Source of the DNA: Brevibacterium antiquum CNRZ 918
GTDB lineage: Bacteria > Actinomycetota > Actinomycetes > Actinomycetales > Brevibacteriaceae
Length of the DNA stretch: 64,000 nt
Assembly: GCF_900169145.1 (NCBI RefSeq)
Contig: NZ_FXZD01000003.1
Location: 248,001-312,000 of the forward strand
Direction of reading: 5' to 3'
Shown: positions 9,201-16,364 of the stretch, one piece after another
Position numbering within the stretch: position 1 is the first letter of the stretch
Layout: the number at the start of each line of letters is the position of its first letter
Translations under genes and position numbers: made by a program
The notes under the pieces: model-generated
What the model saw: only the letters and a program-made list of their open reading frames with translations
Told to the model about the DNA's origin: nothing
Databases searched by the model: none

Positions 9201-9862
9201 TCAAGTCGCTGCTGCAGCCATTGATCCTGCTGGTCTCGATCCCGTTCGCAGCCACCGGATCCATCGGGCTGTCGCTGCTGACCGACACTCCGCTGGGCCT
9301 GACGTCGATGATCGGTCTGCTCATGCTCATCGGCATCGTTGTCACCAACGCGATCGTGCTCATCGACCTGATCAACCGTTTCAGAACTCGAGGCGTCGAT
9401 CTGCGCGCGGCGATCGTCCATGGCGCCAGGCTGCGTTATCGTCCGATCCTCATGACCGCGGCAGCGACGATCTTCGCGCTCGTGCCGATGGCGCTGGGCC
9501 TGACCGGCGGGGGAGTGTTCATCTCGAAGCCGCTGGCGATCGTCGTCATCGGCGGTCTCGTCAGCTCGACCCTGCTCACGCTCATCCTCGTGCCTGTCCT
9601 CTACCTCCTGCTCGAAGGGGCGAAGGAACGTCGGGCCGAGAAGAAGTACGTGAAGAACATGGCGCGTGGCCAGGTCCTCGACGTCGCCGAGGCGAGAGCC
9701 GAGCAACGTCCGGATGCGCCGGACCGCGCCCGCTCCGGCAAGCAGTCGGGCACCACCGCCGAGGCGGGGTCAGTGGCCACAGCCGAACGCGACGAGCCGA
9801 GCCCGCCGGCTTCGGGCACTGCGGTTGAGCGCCCTGACACAGGTGAGGAACCGAAGCACTGA
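6233..9862 (+). CDS. efflux RND transporter permease (AcrB/SwrC type)
   Basis: A giant integral membrane pump of about 1,209 residues. One helix near the N-terminus (10-30) precedes an extracytoplasmic domain and a first helix cluster (about 330-500). Cluster 1 contains the proton-relay signature with VVDDSIVV near residue 396. A charged cytoplasmic linker (about 500-590) follows, then the same layout is repeated (helix near 600, helices about 970-1135). An Ala/Gly-rich insert at about 852-896 interrupts the second outer domain. No membrane-fusion protein or outer-membrane partner is adjacent, as in Gram-positive SwrC/YerP. GTG 6233 gives the usual start MSFLTRLSLRNR; TTG 6188 would add 15 unlikely residues. 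Confidence 0.9.
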   Translation: MSFLTRLSLRNRALIALISVVAIIFGIIGAGALKQELFPSLENPQATVTSSYEGATPEAVEQEVTDPLEGALTALPEVEDMTSTSSAGSSSITVSTKYGEDSDDVVKSLQRAVSQVQATLPEGVEPTVNTAGTDDIPVLALSVTSDADEDKLAANLEDIAEPELKKVDGVSQVMIAGAKTKQVEVTIRRDDLEDEGANLDEIAGILQSNGIPTSAGELKSDEGTAPVEVGTRIRSVDAIKDLVISGKDDPIKLSDVADVKIENQPVESISRTNGQPSLSVSIMKESDANTVDVSAAVSEKLPELEKSMGDNTEFVSAFDQAPFIEQSIHDLLVEGGLGLFFAVLVILVFLLSVRATIITAISIPLSLLIAMVGLWMGGETLNMLTLGALTISVGRVVDDSIVVIEAIRRRHASGGEKFANILAAVSEVSGAITASTLTTVAVFLPLAFVSGQTGEMFRPFALTATIALLSSLFVALTIVPVLAYWFLRQREAKVKLTRAEKKEIRRSRKGMLSEWRSESKAAKKASKKQNILTAGRHDEPGTESRTAGAGSVGTRSDATTSTPPRYDSSAEETGEVDELAGMHSPVTRLQKTYMPLISFSTKHPVVMILVAVLVLGGTGAMIPQLKTELFGDTGQDSLQISQTFDPGTDLDEASKQAEPVEKILKDNSDVESYQLSVGGTTFGFTNDSSITGTYIVTSKSGISAQSISDELQKDFDGLKDVGQVEVQSQSSMPGAQTIDVTLSGSDTKELDDATKAVTDKLEGVSGTQSVTSDIEAVQPVIEVKVDHKKAAEENLTEATIGQYVQRAMHGQNIGEVVIDNVSHSVLLFDRNADTVDELRDLKIPGKPKEIAPAGAAAGGADGGAGAAGGAGGDAGAAGDPGAMAGAPAPTSEPRFIDLSDVAEVKEVKTAPTIRHTDSQRSTTVSVTPAGDDLGTVSADVQSALDEVDVPDSVSVDTGGATQEQNDAFSQLGLAMLAAILIVFVIMVATFKSLLQPLILLVSIPFAATGSIGLSLLTDTPLGLTSMIGLLMLIGIVVTNAIVLIDLINRFRTRGVDLRAAIVHGARLRYRPILMTAAATIFALVPMALGLTGGGVFISKPLAIVVIGGLVSSTLLTLILVPVLYLLLEGAKERRAEKKYVKNMARGQVLDVAEARAEQRPDAPDRARSGKQSGTTAEAGSVATAERDEPSPPASGTAVERPDTGEEPKH

Positions 9863-9887
9863 TGTCTCGCCCACTACAGTGGGATCC

Positions 9888-10649
9888 ATGAGAAGCGAGC
9901 TCGAACCACAGGAGAAGAAACGCCTGTGGTTCGAGCTCGGTCTCGTTGCCGCACTCTCGCTGGGCCAATCCGCTGTATATGCGATTGTGCGCTTGGCCGA
10001 CATCACCTCCCGCGGTCCGATCAGCGAAGCCCAGGCGAAGCTCAACACCTCGATGTCGCCGCGGCCCGGGTTCGACCTCGTCTACCAGATCCTCGATATC
10101 GGTTTCACGCTCGTGCCCGTGCTCCTGGCCCTCTACCTGCTCACTCGCGACACCGATGCCCCGCCCCTGAGCACACGGCTGGGCGTGAACGGTCAGAGCG
10201 GGAAAGACTTCGGTCGTGGAACGCTGATCTTCACCATCATCGGCATCGGCACTCTGGCCGTCTACGCGGGCGGCAGGGCCCTGGGGATCACGGCCGAGAT
10301 CCAGCCTGCCAACCTCGGCGATCATTGGTGGGCCATTCCCGTGCTCATCCTGGCGGCAGCGAAGAACGGCATCGTCGAAGAGATCATCATCTTCGGCTTC
10401 GGGGCCGAACGGCTCCAGCGTCTGGGCTACGGGATGTGGCCGATCATCATCAGCCTGGCGGTCTTTCGTGCCAGCTACCACCTGTACCAGGGCATTGGGC
10501 CGTTCATCGGAAACGTCGCCATGGGCATCATCTTCGGATGGTACTTCATGCGCAGGGGCAGACTGATGCCGTTGGTGTGGGCGCACTTCATCATCGATGC
10601 CGTGGGCTTCCTGGCACCGGGAATCCTCGCCCTCGTCGACGTAGGCTGA
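9888..10649 (+). CDS. CPBP family intramembrane protease-like protein
   Basis: A 253-residue, 6-8 helix membrane protein of the CPBP/Abi (Rce1-like) family. Motif 1 appears as EEIIIFGF, with the glutamate pair but Phe where EExxxR has Arg. Motif 2 is FRASYHLYQG and motif 3 is HFIID. The family includes CAAX-type proteases and proteins of unproven activity. A -10-like TACAGT (9875-9880) ends 7 bases before the ATG and no Shine-Dalgarno is visible, so the mRNA may be leaderless. It sits 25 bases after the RND gene. Confidence 0.8.
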   Translation: MRSELEPQEKKRLWFELGLVAALSLGQSAVYAIVRLADITSRGPISEAQAKLNTSMSPRPGFDLVYQILDIGFTLVPVLLALYLLTRDTDAPPLSTRLGVNGQSGKDFGRGTLIFTIIGIGTLAVYAGGRALGITAEIQPANLGDHWWAIPVLILAAAKNGIVEEIIIFGFGAERLQRLGYGMWPIIISLAVFRASYHLYQGIGPFIGNVAMGIIFGWYFMRRGRLMPLVWAHFIIDAVGFLAPGILALVDVG

Positions 10650-10779
10650 ACTGGTTCACGCGCAGTTCATGCACCGGTGGTTCTGGGTCCAACTGATCCT
10701 GACAGTCTCGATCTGGTGAGCCCGACTCCGCTTCGCGAGGTAGGGCCGACAGACCCGATCCGAGGAGACAACCGAACCG

Positions 10780-13269
10780 ATGGCACCCCTACGTGAACTT
10801 CTGCCCATGGCCGGCCACGTCCGTGGCAAGCGCAGCCCCGTCACCTGCGCGCTCAAATGCGACAACGCGTGCACGAAGGCCATCTGCAACACGTCGTCCA
10901 ACAGCTACTTCCGTGACATCGTCGGGGCACAGCTGTCCCGCCGAGCAGTGCTGGGGGCGTCGGCGGCGGGAGCATTGGCCATCGCAGTCACGACCGCACC
11001 GAGTCCGACCACGCGTGCAGCAGCGGCAGCGGCCGGCACCAGAGGCAGCCTCGACTTCACCGCAATCGACCCGGTCCAGCACGAGGTCGACGCGTTCATC
11101 GTCCCCGAGGGCTACTCCTGGCATCCCGTCGTGCGCTGGGGTGACCCGCTGTTCCCGGACGCGCCGAAGTTCGATCCCGAGAACCAGAGCGTCGAATCGC
11201 AGCGTCGCCAATTCGGGTACAACAACGACTACCTCCAGATCCAGGTCGATGACAGTGGAGACGGCAACCGTGCCCTCCTGTTCTCGAACCAGGAGTACAC
11301 GAACGACGCGCTCATGTACCCGGACACCTTAGACAAAGCCACCCAGCGCGCCATCAGCCGCGACGCTCACGGGCTGACCGTGGCGGAACTGGTCCGGACC
11401 AATGAGAAGACCCCGTGGAAGGTTGATGTCAACGGCGCGAACAACCGCCGTTTCCTCATCGACACCGAATACGAGTTCACCGGACCGGCAGCCGGATCCG
11501 ACCTGCTCCGGACCAAGGACTACCCGGGCGGCGACAAGGTCCAGGGCACCCTGGGCAACTGCTCGGGCGGTCTGACTCCCTGGGGAACACTGGTCTCCGG
11601 GGAGGAGAACTTCAACTCCTATTTCAAGGCGCAGGGCACCTCGGCGGCCGACAAGCGCTACGGTCTGAGCAACGACGCCTCCGCGAACGGCTGGGAAGCC
11701 GATCTGAACCGCTTCGACACGAACAACTCCGGCTACTCTAACGAGGCCAACCGATTCGGCTGGATCGTCGAGGTCGACCCGCGAGATCCCGAATCGACTC
11801 CGCTCAAGCACACGAACCTGGGACGCCTCAAGCACGAGGGTGCGAACATCACGATCGCCGATTCCGGTCAGGCCGTCGCCTACATGGGCGATGATGAGAG
11901 GTTCGACTACCTCTACAAGTTCGTCTCCACGGACAAATACATCGCAGGCGACCTGTCGCACAACATGACCCTGCTGACCAAGGGCGACCTGTTCGTCGCG
12001 AAGTTCACGGGCAACTCCCCGAAGGGTGAGATCGACGGCAGCGGTGAGGTGCCGACCGACGGTGAGTTCGATGGCAGCGGGCAGTGGCTGCCCCTGATCA
12101 AGGACGGCAAGTCGCAGGTCTCGGGAATGGCCATCGAAGAGGTGCTGGTCAACACCCGATTGGCAGCGGACAAGGTCGGCCCGACGAAGATGGACCGCTG
12201 TGAGGACGTCGAGCCCAACCCCGTCAACGGAAAGATCTACGTCGCGTGCACGAACAACTCGGACCGAGGCGTGGACGGCAATGCCGCGCCCGACGAGGCG
12301 AACCCGCGCACCGAGAACCGCGACGGACACATCGTGGAACTGACCGAGCGCAGCGGCGACCACACCGGCACCGAGTTCGACTGGACTCTGCTGTTGGTGT
12401 GCGGTGACCCGAAGCAGGGCGACGCAACCTACTTCGCAGGCTTCCCCGACGACCAGATCTCACCGATCTCCTGCCCCGACAATGTCGCCTTCGACACCGC
12501 CGGCAACCTGTGGATCTCAACCGATGGTGCACCCGACGGCATCGGATACTGCGACGGCCTGTTCAGGGTCACCATCGAGGGTGAGCAGCGGGGACGCGTC
12601 GAGCAGTTCCTCTCCGTCCCGCGTGAAGGCGAGGTCTGCGGACCGCTCGTCCACGACTCCTACAACTCGGCGTTCGTGGCCGTCCAGCACCCCGGTGAGG
12701 ACGGCGAATACTCGGATCAGCACTCGCGGTTCCCCGACTATGTCGACGCCACGGATGTCGACAAGGGCATGGCCGCGATTCCCCGCCCGACGGTGGTCCA
12801 GGTGATCAAGGGCAGCGGCGAAGAGCCCACCGACCCGCCGACAGAGGATCCGAAGGACGCGGACGCAGACGCTGACGGGAACGAGGACGGCTCGTCGGAC
12901 TCAGTCGATGGGTCTGAGGGATCGGCCGATGGATCTGACGCCTCGTCCGAGGGGTCGAAGAGCGGATCGCAGGACGGTGCAAAAGACGCCGCCGCGGCCG
13001 GAGCGGCAGGCGCGAGTGATGCCGGTTCGAACGGCGGATCGGGTTCGAGCGGGTCCGGCTCGGGGTCAGGCGGTTCGGGGTCAGGTGGCTCCGGCTCCGG
13101 TGGTGGCGGTGACCTGCCGCGCACCGGCAACGACAGCACTTTGCCGCTGCTTGGCGGAGGAGCTGGTCTGCTTGCCGCGGGTGGTGCGATGGCAACTGCC
13201 GCGCACATGCGCAAGAAGAAGTCGGCTGAAGGCGCTGAGGACCTCCCAGAGGAGTCCGCGGAGGCCTGA
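10780..13269 (+). CDS. PhoX family phosphatase, Tat-exported and LPXTG-anchored
   Basis: An 829-residue protein of the PhoX/DUF839 family (Ca2+/Fe-dependent alkaline phosphatases that release phosphate outside the cell). A 50-residue n-region with a four-cysteine cluster (CALKCDNACTKAIC) precedes a twin-arginine signal, SRRAVLG (about 53-59), and a hydrophobic Ala-rich stretch. Family signatures include TPWGTLVSGEENF (about 266) and RCEDVEPNPVNGKIYVACTN. From about residue 690 an acidic Ser/Gly-rich stalk leads to LPRTG (about 779-783), a hydrophobic helix, Arg/Lys residues and an unusual acidic tail. These features predict export folded, then sortase attachment to the wall. A GAGGAG site lies 12 bases before ATG 10780. 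Confidence 0.88.
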   Translation: MAPLRELLPMAGHVRGKRSPVTCALKCDNACTKAICNTSSNSYFRDIVGAQLSRRAVLGASAAGALAIAVTTAPSPTTRAAAAAAGTRGSLDFTAIDPVQHEVDAFIVPEGYSWHPVVRWGDPLFPDAPKFDPENQSVESQRRQFGYNNDYLQIQVDDSGDGNRALLFSNQEYTNDALMYPDTLDKATQRAISRDAHGLTVAELVRTNEKTPWKVDVNGANNRRFLIDTEYEFTGPAAGSDLLRTKDYPGGDKVQGTLGNCSGGLTPWGTLVSGEENFNSYFKAQGTSAADKRYGLSNDASANGWEADLNRFDTNNSGYSNEANRFGWIVEVDPRDPESTPLKHTNLGRLKHEGANITIADSGQAVAYMGDDERFDYLYKFVSTDKYIAGDLSHNMTLLTKGDLFVAKFTGNSPKGEIDGSGEVPTDGEFDGSGQWLPLIKDGKSQVSGMAIEEVLVNTRLAADKVGPTKMDRCEDVEPNPVNGKIYVACTNNSDRGVDGNAAPDEANPRTENRDGHIVELTERSGDHTGTEFDWTLLLVCGDPKQGDATYFAGFPDDQISPISCPDNVAFDTAGNLWISTDGAPDGIGYCDGLFRVTIEGEQRGRVEQFLSVPREGEVCGPLVHDSYNSAFVAVQHPGEDGEYSDQHSRFPDYVDATDVDKGMAAIPRPTVVQVIKGSGEEPTDPPTEDPKDADADADGNEDGSSDSVDGSEGSADGSDASSEGSKSGSQDGAKDAAAAGAAGASDAGSNGGSGSSGSGSGSGGSGSGGSGSGGGGDLPRTGNDSTLPLLGGGAGLLAAGGAMATAAHMRKKKSAEGAEDLPEESAEA

Positions 13270-13303
13270 AGTCGACCCGCGCGACCGCTGGCCTGGCAGA
13301 CGT

Positions 13304-13367
13304 CCGACGGTTGGTATGTTCTGCTCGAAGAAGTTCAAAACTTCGAGCAGCACATACCAACCGTCGG
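13304..13367. repeat. 27-bp-stem intergenic inverted repeat
   Basis: The arms 13304-13330 and 13341-13367 are complementary at 26 of 27 positions (one mismatch, 13320 with 13351) around a 10-base loop. It starts 34 bases past the PhoX stop, between convergent genes. It may act as a terminator, but it is far longer than needed and has no U-tract, so an RNA element or a dispersed palindromic repeat is also possible. Confidence 0.8.
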
Positions 13368-13385
13368 TCAGTCTTCGTCAGAATT

Positions 13386-13424
13386 GTTGAGGGCAGCACA
13401 CCGAAACGGTGTGCTGCCCTCAAC
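13386..13424. terminator. bidirectional hairpin terminator
   Basis: A perfect 18-bp stem (13386-13403 with 13407-13424) closes a 3-base AAA loop, between the convergent PhoX and VOC genes. Its symmetry and position suggest it ends transcription from both sides. Confidence 0.8.
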
Positions 13425-13477
13425 GTTGTGCGGCGTCAGTCGACCGGCGAATGCCGATCAGAACGGACTACGGCATC

Positions 13478-14122
13478 TCAGATGGTGACGAGGCCGTTCT
13501 TCGCGGTGTCGAAGCTGATCGACATGATGCCTGGGGTGCCGTGCGGCGCCGACCAGTCGATGTGGATCTCCGGGATCGGCTTGGGATCCTGAGTGCCCAA
13601 CCAGTCGCGGAGTCGTTCACGATCCCCGGCGATCTGCAGGGTGTCGAGGGCGACGTCGCCGTTGGTCTTATACGACGAGGGATGCTGAGACGAGTCGGCT
13701 GCCCACTTGATGAAGAACGGAAGCTGGGGGTCGGCGATGAGCCCCTTGATTCCGATCTGCAGCCACCTGAGTTCCAGGCCTGATTCTGGGGTGCGGTTTC
13801 CGTCGACGGCTTTGCGCTCGAGGCGGGTCTCCACACCGGCGAGGTCATCGACCGAAACGCACCAGCCCATCCAGCCGCCGCCGAGCTCGGATCGAGCTCG
13901 GACTGCCTGGCCGAAGGGCGTTGACAGCGCGGCCGGGTGCTCCAAGGCTTCGACGACTTCGAGGTAATGACCGTTTGCGAGAGGGAAGATCAGATTCCTG
14001 GTACCGAATCGAGGATGCACACCACCGTCGTAGGGAACCACGCCGAGCTTCTCCGAGATTCTCTCGGCAGTGGCTTTGTACCCGTCTGGTTCGCTGGCGA
14101 AGGACACATGATCGAGTTTCAT
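13478..14122 (-). CDS. VOC/glyoxalase-like domain protein
   Basis: A 214-residue protein of the vicinal-oxygen-chelate superfamily, most like the Glyoxalase_3 type. It opens with MKLDHVSFAS and contains NGHYLEVVEALEHP, GGGWMGWCVSVDDL and PEIHIDWSAPHGTPGI, which fit two betaalphabetabetabeta modules. The family includes dioxygenases, isomerases and resistance proteins, so the reaction cannot be named. It converges with the PhoX gene and is not in an operon with ppa (about 180 bases upstream on the same strand). Confidence 0.75.
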   Translation of the reverse strand: MKLDHVSFASEPDGYKATAERISEKLGVVPYDGGVHPRFGTRNLIFPLANGHYLEVVEALEHPAALSTPFGQAVRARSELGGGWMGWCVSVDDLAGVETRLERKAVDGNRTPESGLELRWLQIGIKGLIADPQLPFFIKWAADSSQHPSSYKTNGDVALDTLQIAGDRERLRDWLGTQDPKPIPEIHIDWSAPHGTPGIMSISFDTAKNGLVTI

Positions 14123-14159
14123 GTCTCGACACTGGCATAACCTGGCTCACACTTCTTAT

Positions 14160-14173
14160 TAGGATCACCTAAG
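14160..14173. promoter_or_regulatory. palindromic operator candidate TTAGG-N4-CCTAA
   Basis: A 5+4+5 dyad lies about 40 bases upstream of the VOC start, where an operator would act. The half-sites resemble the ends of DtxR/IdeR iron boxes, but the spacing is 4 rather than 9, so I do not call it an iron box. Confidence 0.35.
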
Positions 14174-14221
14174 TAGTGGGTCGTTCCAGGTAGAGCAGCC
14201 ACTCATCTGAAGAATGCAGCG

Positions 14222-14251
14222 ACCGCCCGGACGGCGAGGTTCGGGCGGTCA
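14222..14251. terminator. hairpin between ppa and the VOC gene
   Basis: A perfect 9-bp GC-rich stem (14222-14230 with 14243-14251) with a 12-base loop, downstream of ppa on the minus strand. Probably a second termination element after the nearer palindrome at 14262-14285. Confidence 0.5.
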
Positions 14252-14261
14252 CTCATCACGG

Positions 14262-14285
14262 GTGGGGTGAAGCTTCACCCCACCT
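14262..14285 (-). terminator. 24-bp perfect palindrome downstream of ppa
   Basis: The sequence is fully self-complementary over 24 bases and, as RNA, folds to a 10-bp stem with an AGCT tetraloop. It lies 15 bases past the ppa stop, so termination of ppa is the simplest reading. The uninterrupted dyad would also suit a protein-binding site. Confidence 0.6.
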
Positions 14286-14299
14286 CGGCGAGGCTGAAC

Positions 14300-14785
14300 T
14301 CAGTGAGACTCTTTGAAGCGGGCGATCGAGGCGTTGACCTCGGCCTCGGCCTCAGTGCGGCCGACCCAGCTGGAGCCCTTGACGAACTTGCCCGGCTCAA
14401 GGTCCTTGTAGCGAGTGAAGAAGTGCTCGATCGAGTCGAGGGTGAACTGGTCGACGTCGCCGATGTCCTGGTAGCTCTCCCACCGAGGATCGCCGGCCGT
14501 GACACCGAGGACCTTGTCGTCCCCGCCTGCTTCGTCTTCCATCTTGAACATGCCGATGGGGCGCACATCGATGAGGACGCCCGGGAACAGAGGCTCGGGT
14601 AGCAGCACGAGAACGTCGAGCGGGTCACCGTCGTTGCCCAAGGTGTCCTCGAAGAAGCCGTAATCTGCGGGGTACTGCATCGAGGTGTAGAGGTAGCGGT
14701 CGAGCTTGACTCGACCGGTCTCATGATCGACCTCATACTTGTTGCGCGATCCGCGCGGGATCTCGATTGTGGCCAAGAGTTCCAT
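14300..14785 (-). CDS. ppa: inorganic pyrophosphatase
   Basis: Hydrolyses pyrophosphate to two phosphates, pulling biosynthetic reactions forward in the cytosol. The 161-residue length is that of bacterial family I enzymes. Hallmarks are [24 protein letters not shown] and the metal/active-site motif [10 protein letters not shown], followed by [24 protein letters not shown]. It is divergent from dacB across 112 bases, as in M. tuberculosis Rv3628c-Rv3627c. Confidence 0.97.
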   Translation of the reverse strand: MELLATIEIPRGSRNKYEVDHETGRVKLDRYLYTSMQYPADYGFFEDTLGNDGDPLDVLVLLPEPLFPGVLIDVRPIGMFKMEDEAGGDDKVLGVTAGDPRWESYQDIGDVDQFTLDSIEHFFTRYKDLEPGKFVKGSSWVGRTEAEAEVNASIARFKESH

Positions 14786-14897
14786 AGTGCTCCTTCAAGC
14801 TAGGGTTGCATCACTAGAATAGAGCTTACAAGTCCCCACGAACGACAACCACAACGGCTACGGCGAGGACGACTGCAATGAGAATGAGAGCCCGCGC

Positions 14898-16364
14898 TTG
14901 AACCAGATCTCTGAGCGGAGAAGGCGGAAGCGGTCGAAGAAGGCTGTCGCCGGTATCACTGCAGGCAGCCTCGCCGTCGTGCTGGCCGCGGTGGCGGCAG
15001 TCGACGCCTACGACGTCTTCCCCGAGCTGCCGGGAATACTGACCACTGACCCCGCGATCGAGGTCCAGGCGATCCCCGCGCCCGACGCACAGGGGAAAGA
15101 CCTGCCCGCGCCAGCCTCGGCGCTGGATGATTCCGCACCCGTGCCCACCACGGTCCCCGACAAGGTGGACAAGGTCCTCTCCGACGCCAAGGTCAAGGGC
15201 TTCGGTATCGAGCTCCGCGACGGGCTCAGCGATGACATCCTCTACGCCAAGAAAGAGAACAGACCCCGCACGCCGGCCTCGGTGACGAAGGTGCTCACTG
15301 CGTCGGCGGCGCTGCTGACGATCGGTGGGCAGAAGCGTCTGAGCACGACCACGGAATTCGACCCGTCCACCTCGACGGTGACCCTGACCGGCGGCGGCGA
15401 CTCGCTGCTGGGTGCGGGGGAGTCCCTGCCGGGCGCCGTGAATGGCCACGCTGGACTGACAACACTGGCGCAGCGCACCGCTGAGTCACTGCAGAGCCAG
15501 AACGTCGCCGAGGTGGCCCTGGACCTGGACACATCCCGGTACACGGGCGAGGACTTCAGCCCCGGATGGGAACGTGGTGACATCGCCAAGGGCGTCATCA
15601 CACCGATCCAGCCGCTGATGATCGACACCGGCTACGTCGGCAGCAAAGACAAGGAGTGGCGCGGACGCAGCGAGCACCCGGCCAAGGACGCCTTCGCCGT
15701 CTTCTCCAAGAAACTCAAAGCGGCCGGGATCACGGTCACCGACACCCCGAAGACTGCCGCAGAGACCGGGGGCGCCGCGAGACCCGATGGAGACTCTGAA
15801 ACCAGCGAGCTGGCGGAGGTGGAGTCGGCGACGATCTCCGAGATCGTCGAATACGCGCTCGTGCACAGTGACAACGTCGTTGCCGAGGTTCTCGGCAATG
15901 AGGTCGCCATCGCCCAGGGCGAGCCGGGCAGCCTGGAGGCCGCCCCCGAAGCCGTGCTGGCGGCCCTGTCCGATTCCGTCGACCTGGGCAGCACCCACCT
16001 CGAGGACACCTCGGGCCTGTCCTATGACAACCAGATCAGCCCGCACGACCTGACGACCATCCTGCAGGCATCGGTCGTCGCCGACGATTCGCTGGCCAGC
16101 CTCATCAGCTATCTGCCCGTCGGCGGATTGACCGGCACACTGACACAACGTTTCACCAAGGATAAGAACGCAGCCGGGACGGTGCACGCGAAGACGGGGA
16201 CCCTGTCGACCGTGACCTCACTGGCAGGAGGGGTGCTCGACGCTGATGGACGCTATCTCGTCTTCACCCTGCAGATCGACGACGTGGACAAGGACAAAAT
16301 ATTGGAAGCCAGGAAGACCGTGGACGATATCGTGGCAGCACTCGCGAATTGCGGCTGCCGATGA
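14898..16364 (+). CDS. dacB: D-alanyl-D-alanine carboxypeptidase/endopeptidase (PBP4 type)
   Basis: A 488-residue class C penicillin-binding protein that trims or cleaves peptidoglycan peptides outside the membrane. A basic start (RRRRKRSKK) and one hydrophobic helix (about 17-38) form an uncleaved anchor or signal. The three active-site motifs are present: SVTK (about 128-131), SDN (about 323-325) and KTG (about 432-434). The only usable in-frame start is TTG 14898, with GAGAG 7 bases upstream; the frame has a stop at 14820 and no ATG or GTG between. ATGA overlap joins it to the next gene. Confidence 0.9.
   Translation: MNQISERRRRKRSKKAVAGITAGSLAVVLAAVAAVDAYDVFPELPGILTTDPAIEVQAIPAPDAQGKDLPAPASALDDSAPVPTTVPDKVDKVLSDAKVKGFGIELRDGLSDDILYAKKENRPRTPASVTKVLTASAALLTIGGQKRLSTTTEFDPSTSTVTLTGGGDSLLGAGESLPGAVNGHAGLTTLAQRTAESLQSQNVAEVALDLDTSRYTGEDFSPGWERGDIAKGVITPIQPLMIDTGYVGSKDKEWRGRSEHPAKDAFAVFSKKLKAAGITVTDTPKTAAETGGAARPDGDSETSELAEVESATISEIVEYALVHSDNVVAEVLGNEVAIAQGEPGSLEAAPEAVLAALSDSVDLGSTHLEDTSGLSYDNQISPHDLTTILQASVVADDSLASLISYLPVGGLTGTLTQRFTKDKNAAGTVHAKTGTLSTVTSLAGGVLDADGRYLVFTLQIDDVDKDKILEARKTVDDIVAALANCGCR

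Noticed and set aside
14160-14173. A full DtxR/IdeR iron box
   Set aside because: The half-sites are similar but the spacing (4 instead of 9) and the missing centre do not fit the 19-bp consensus.
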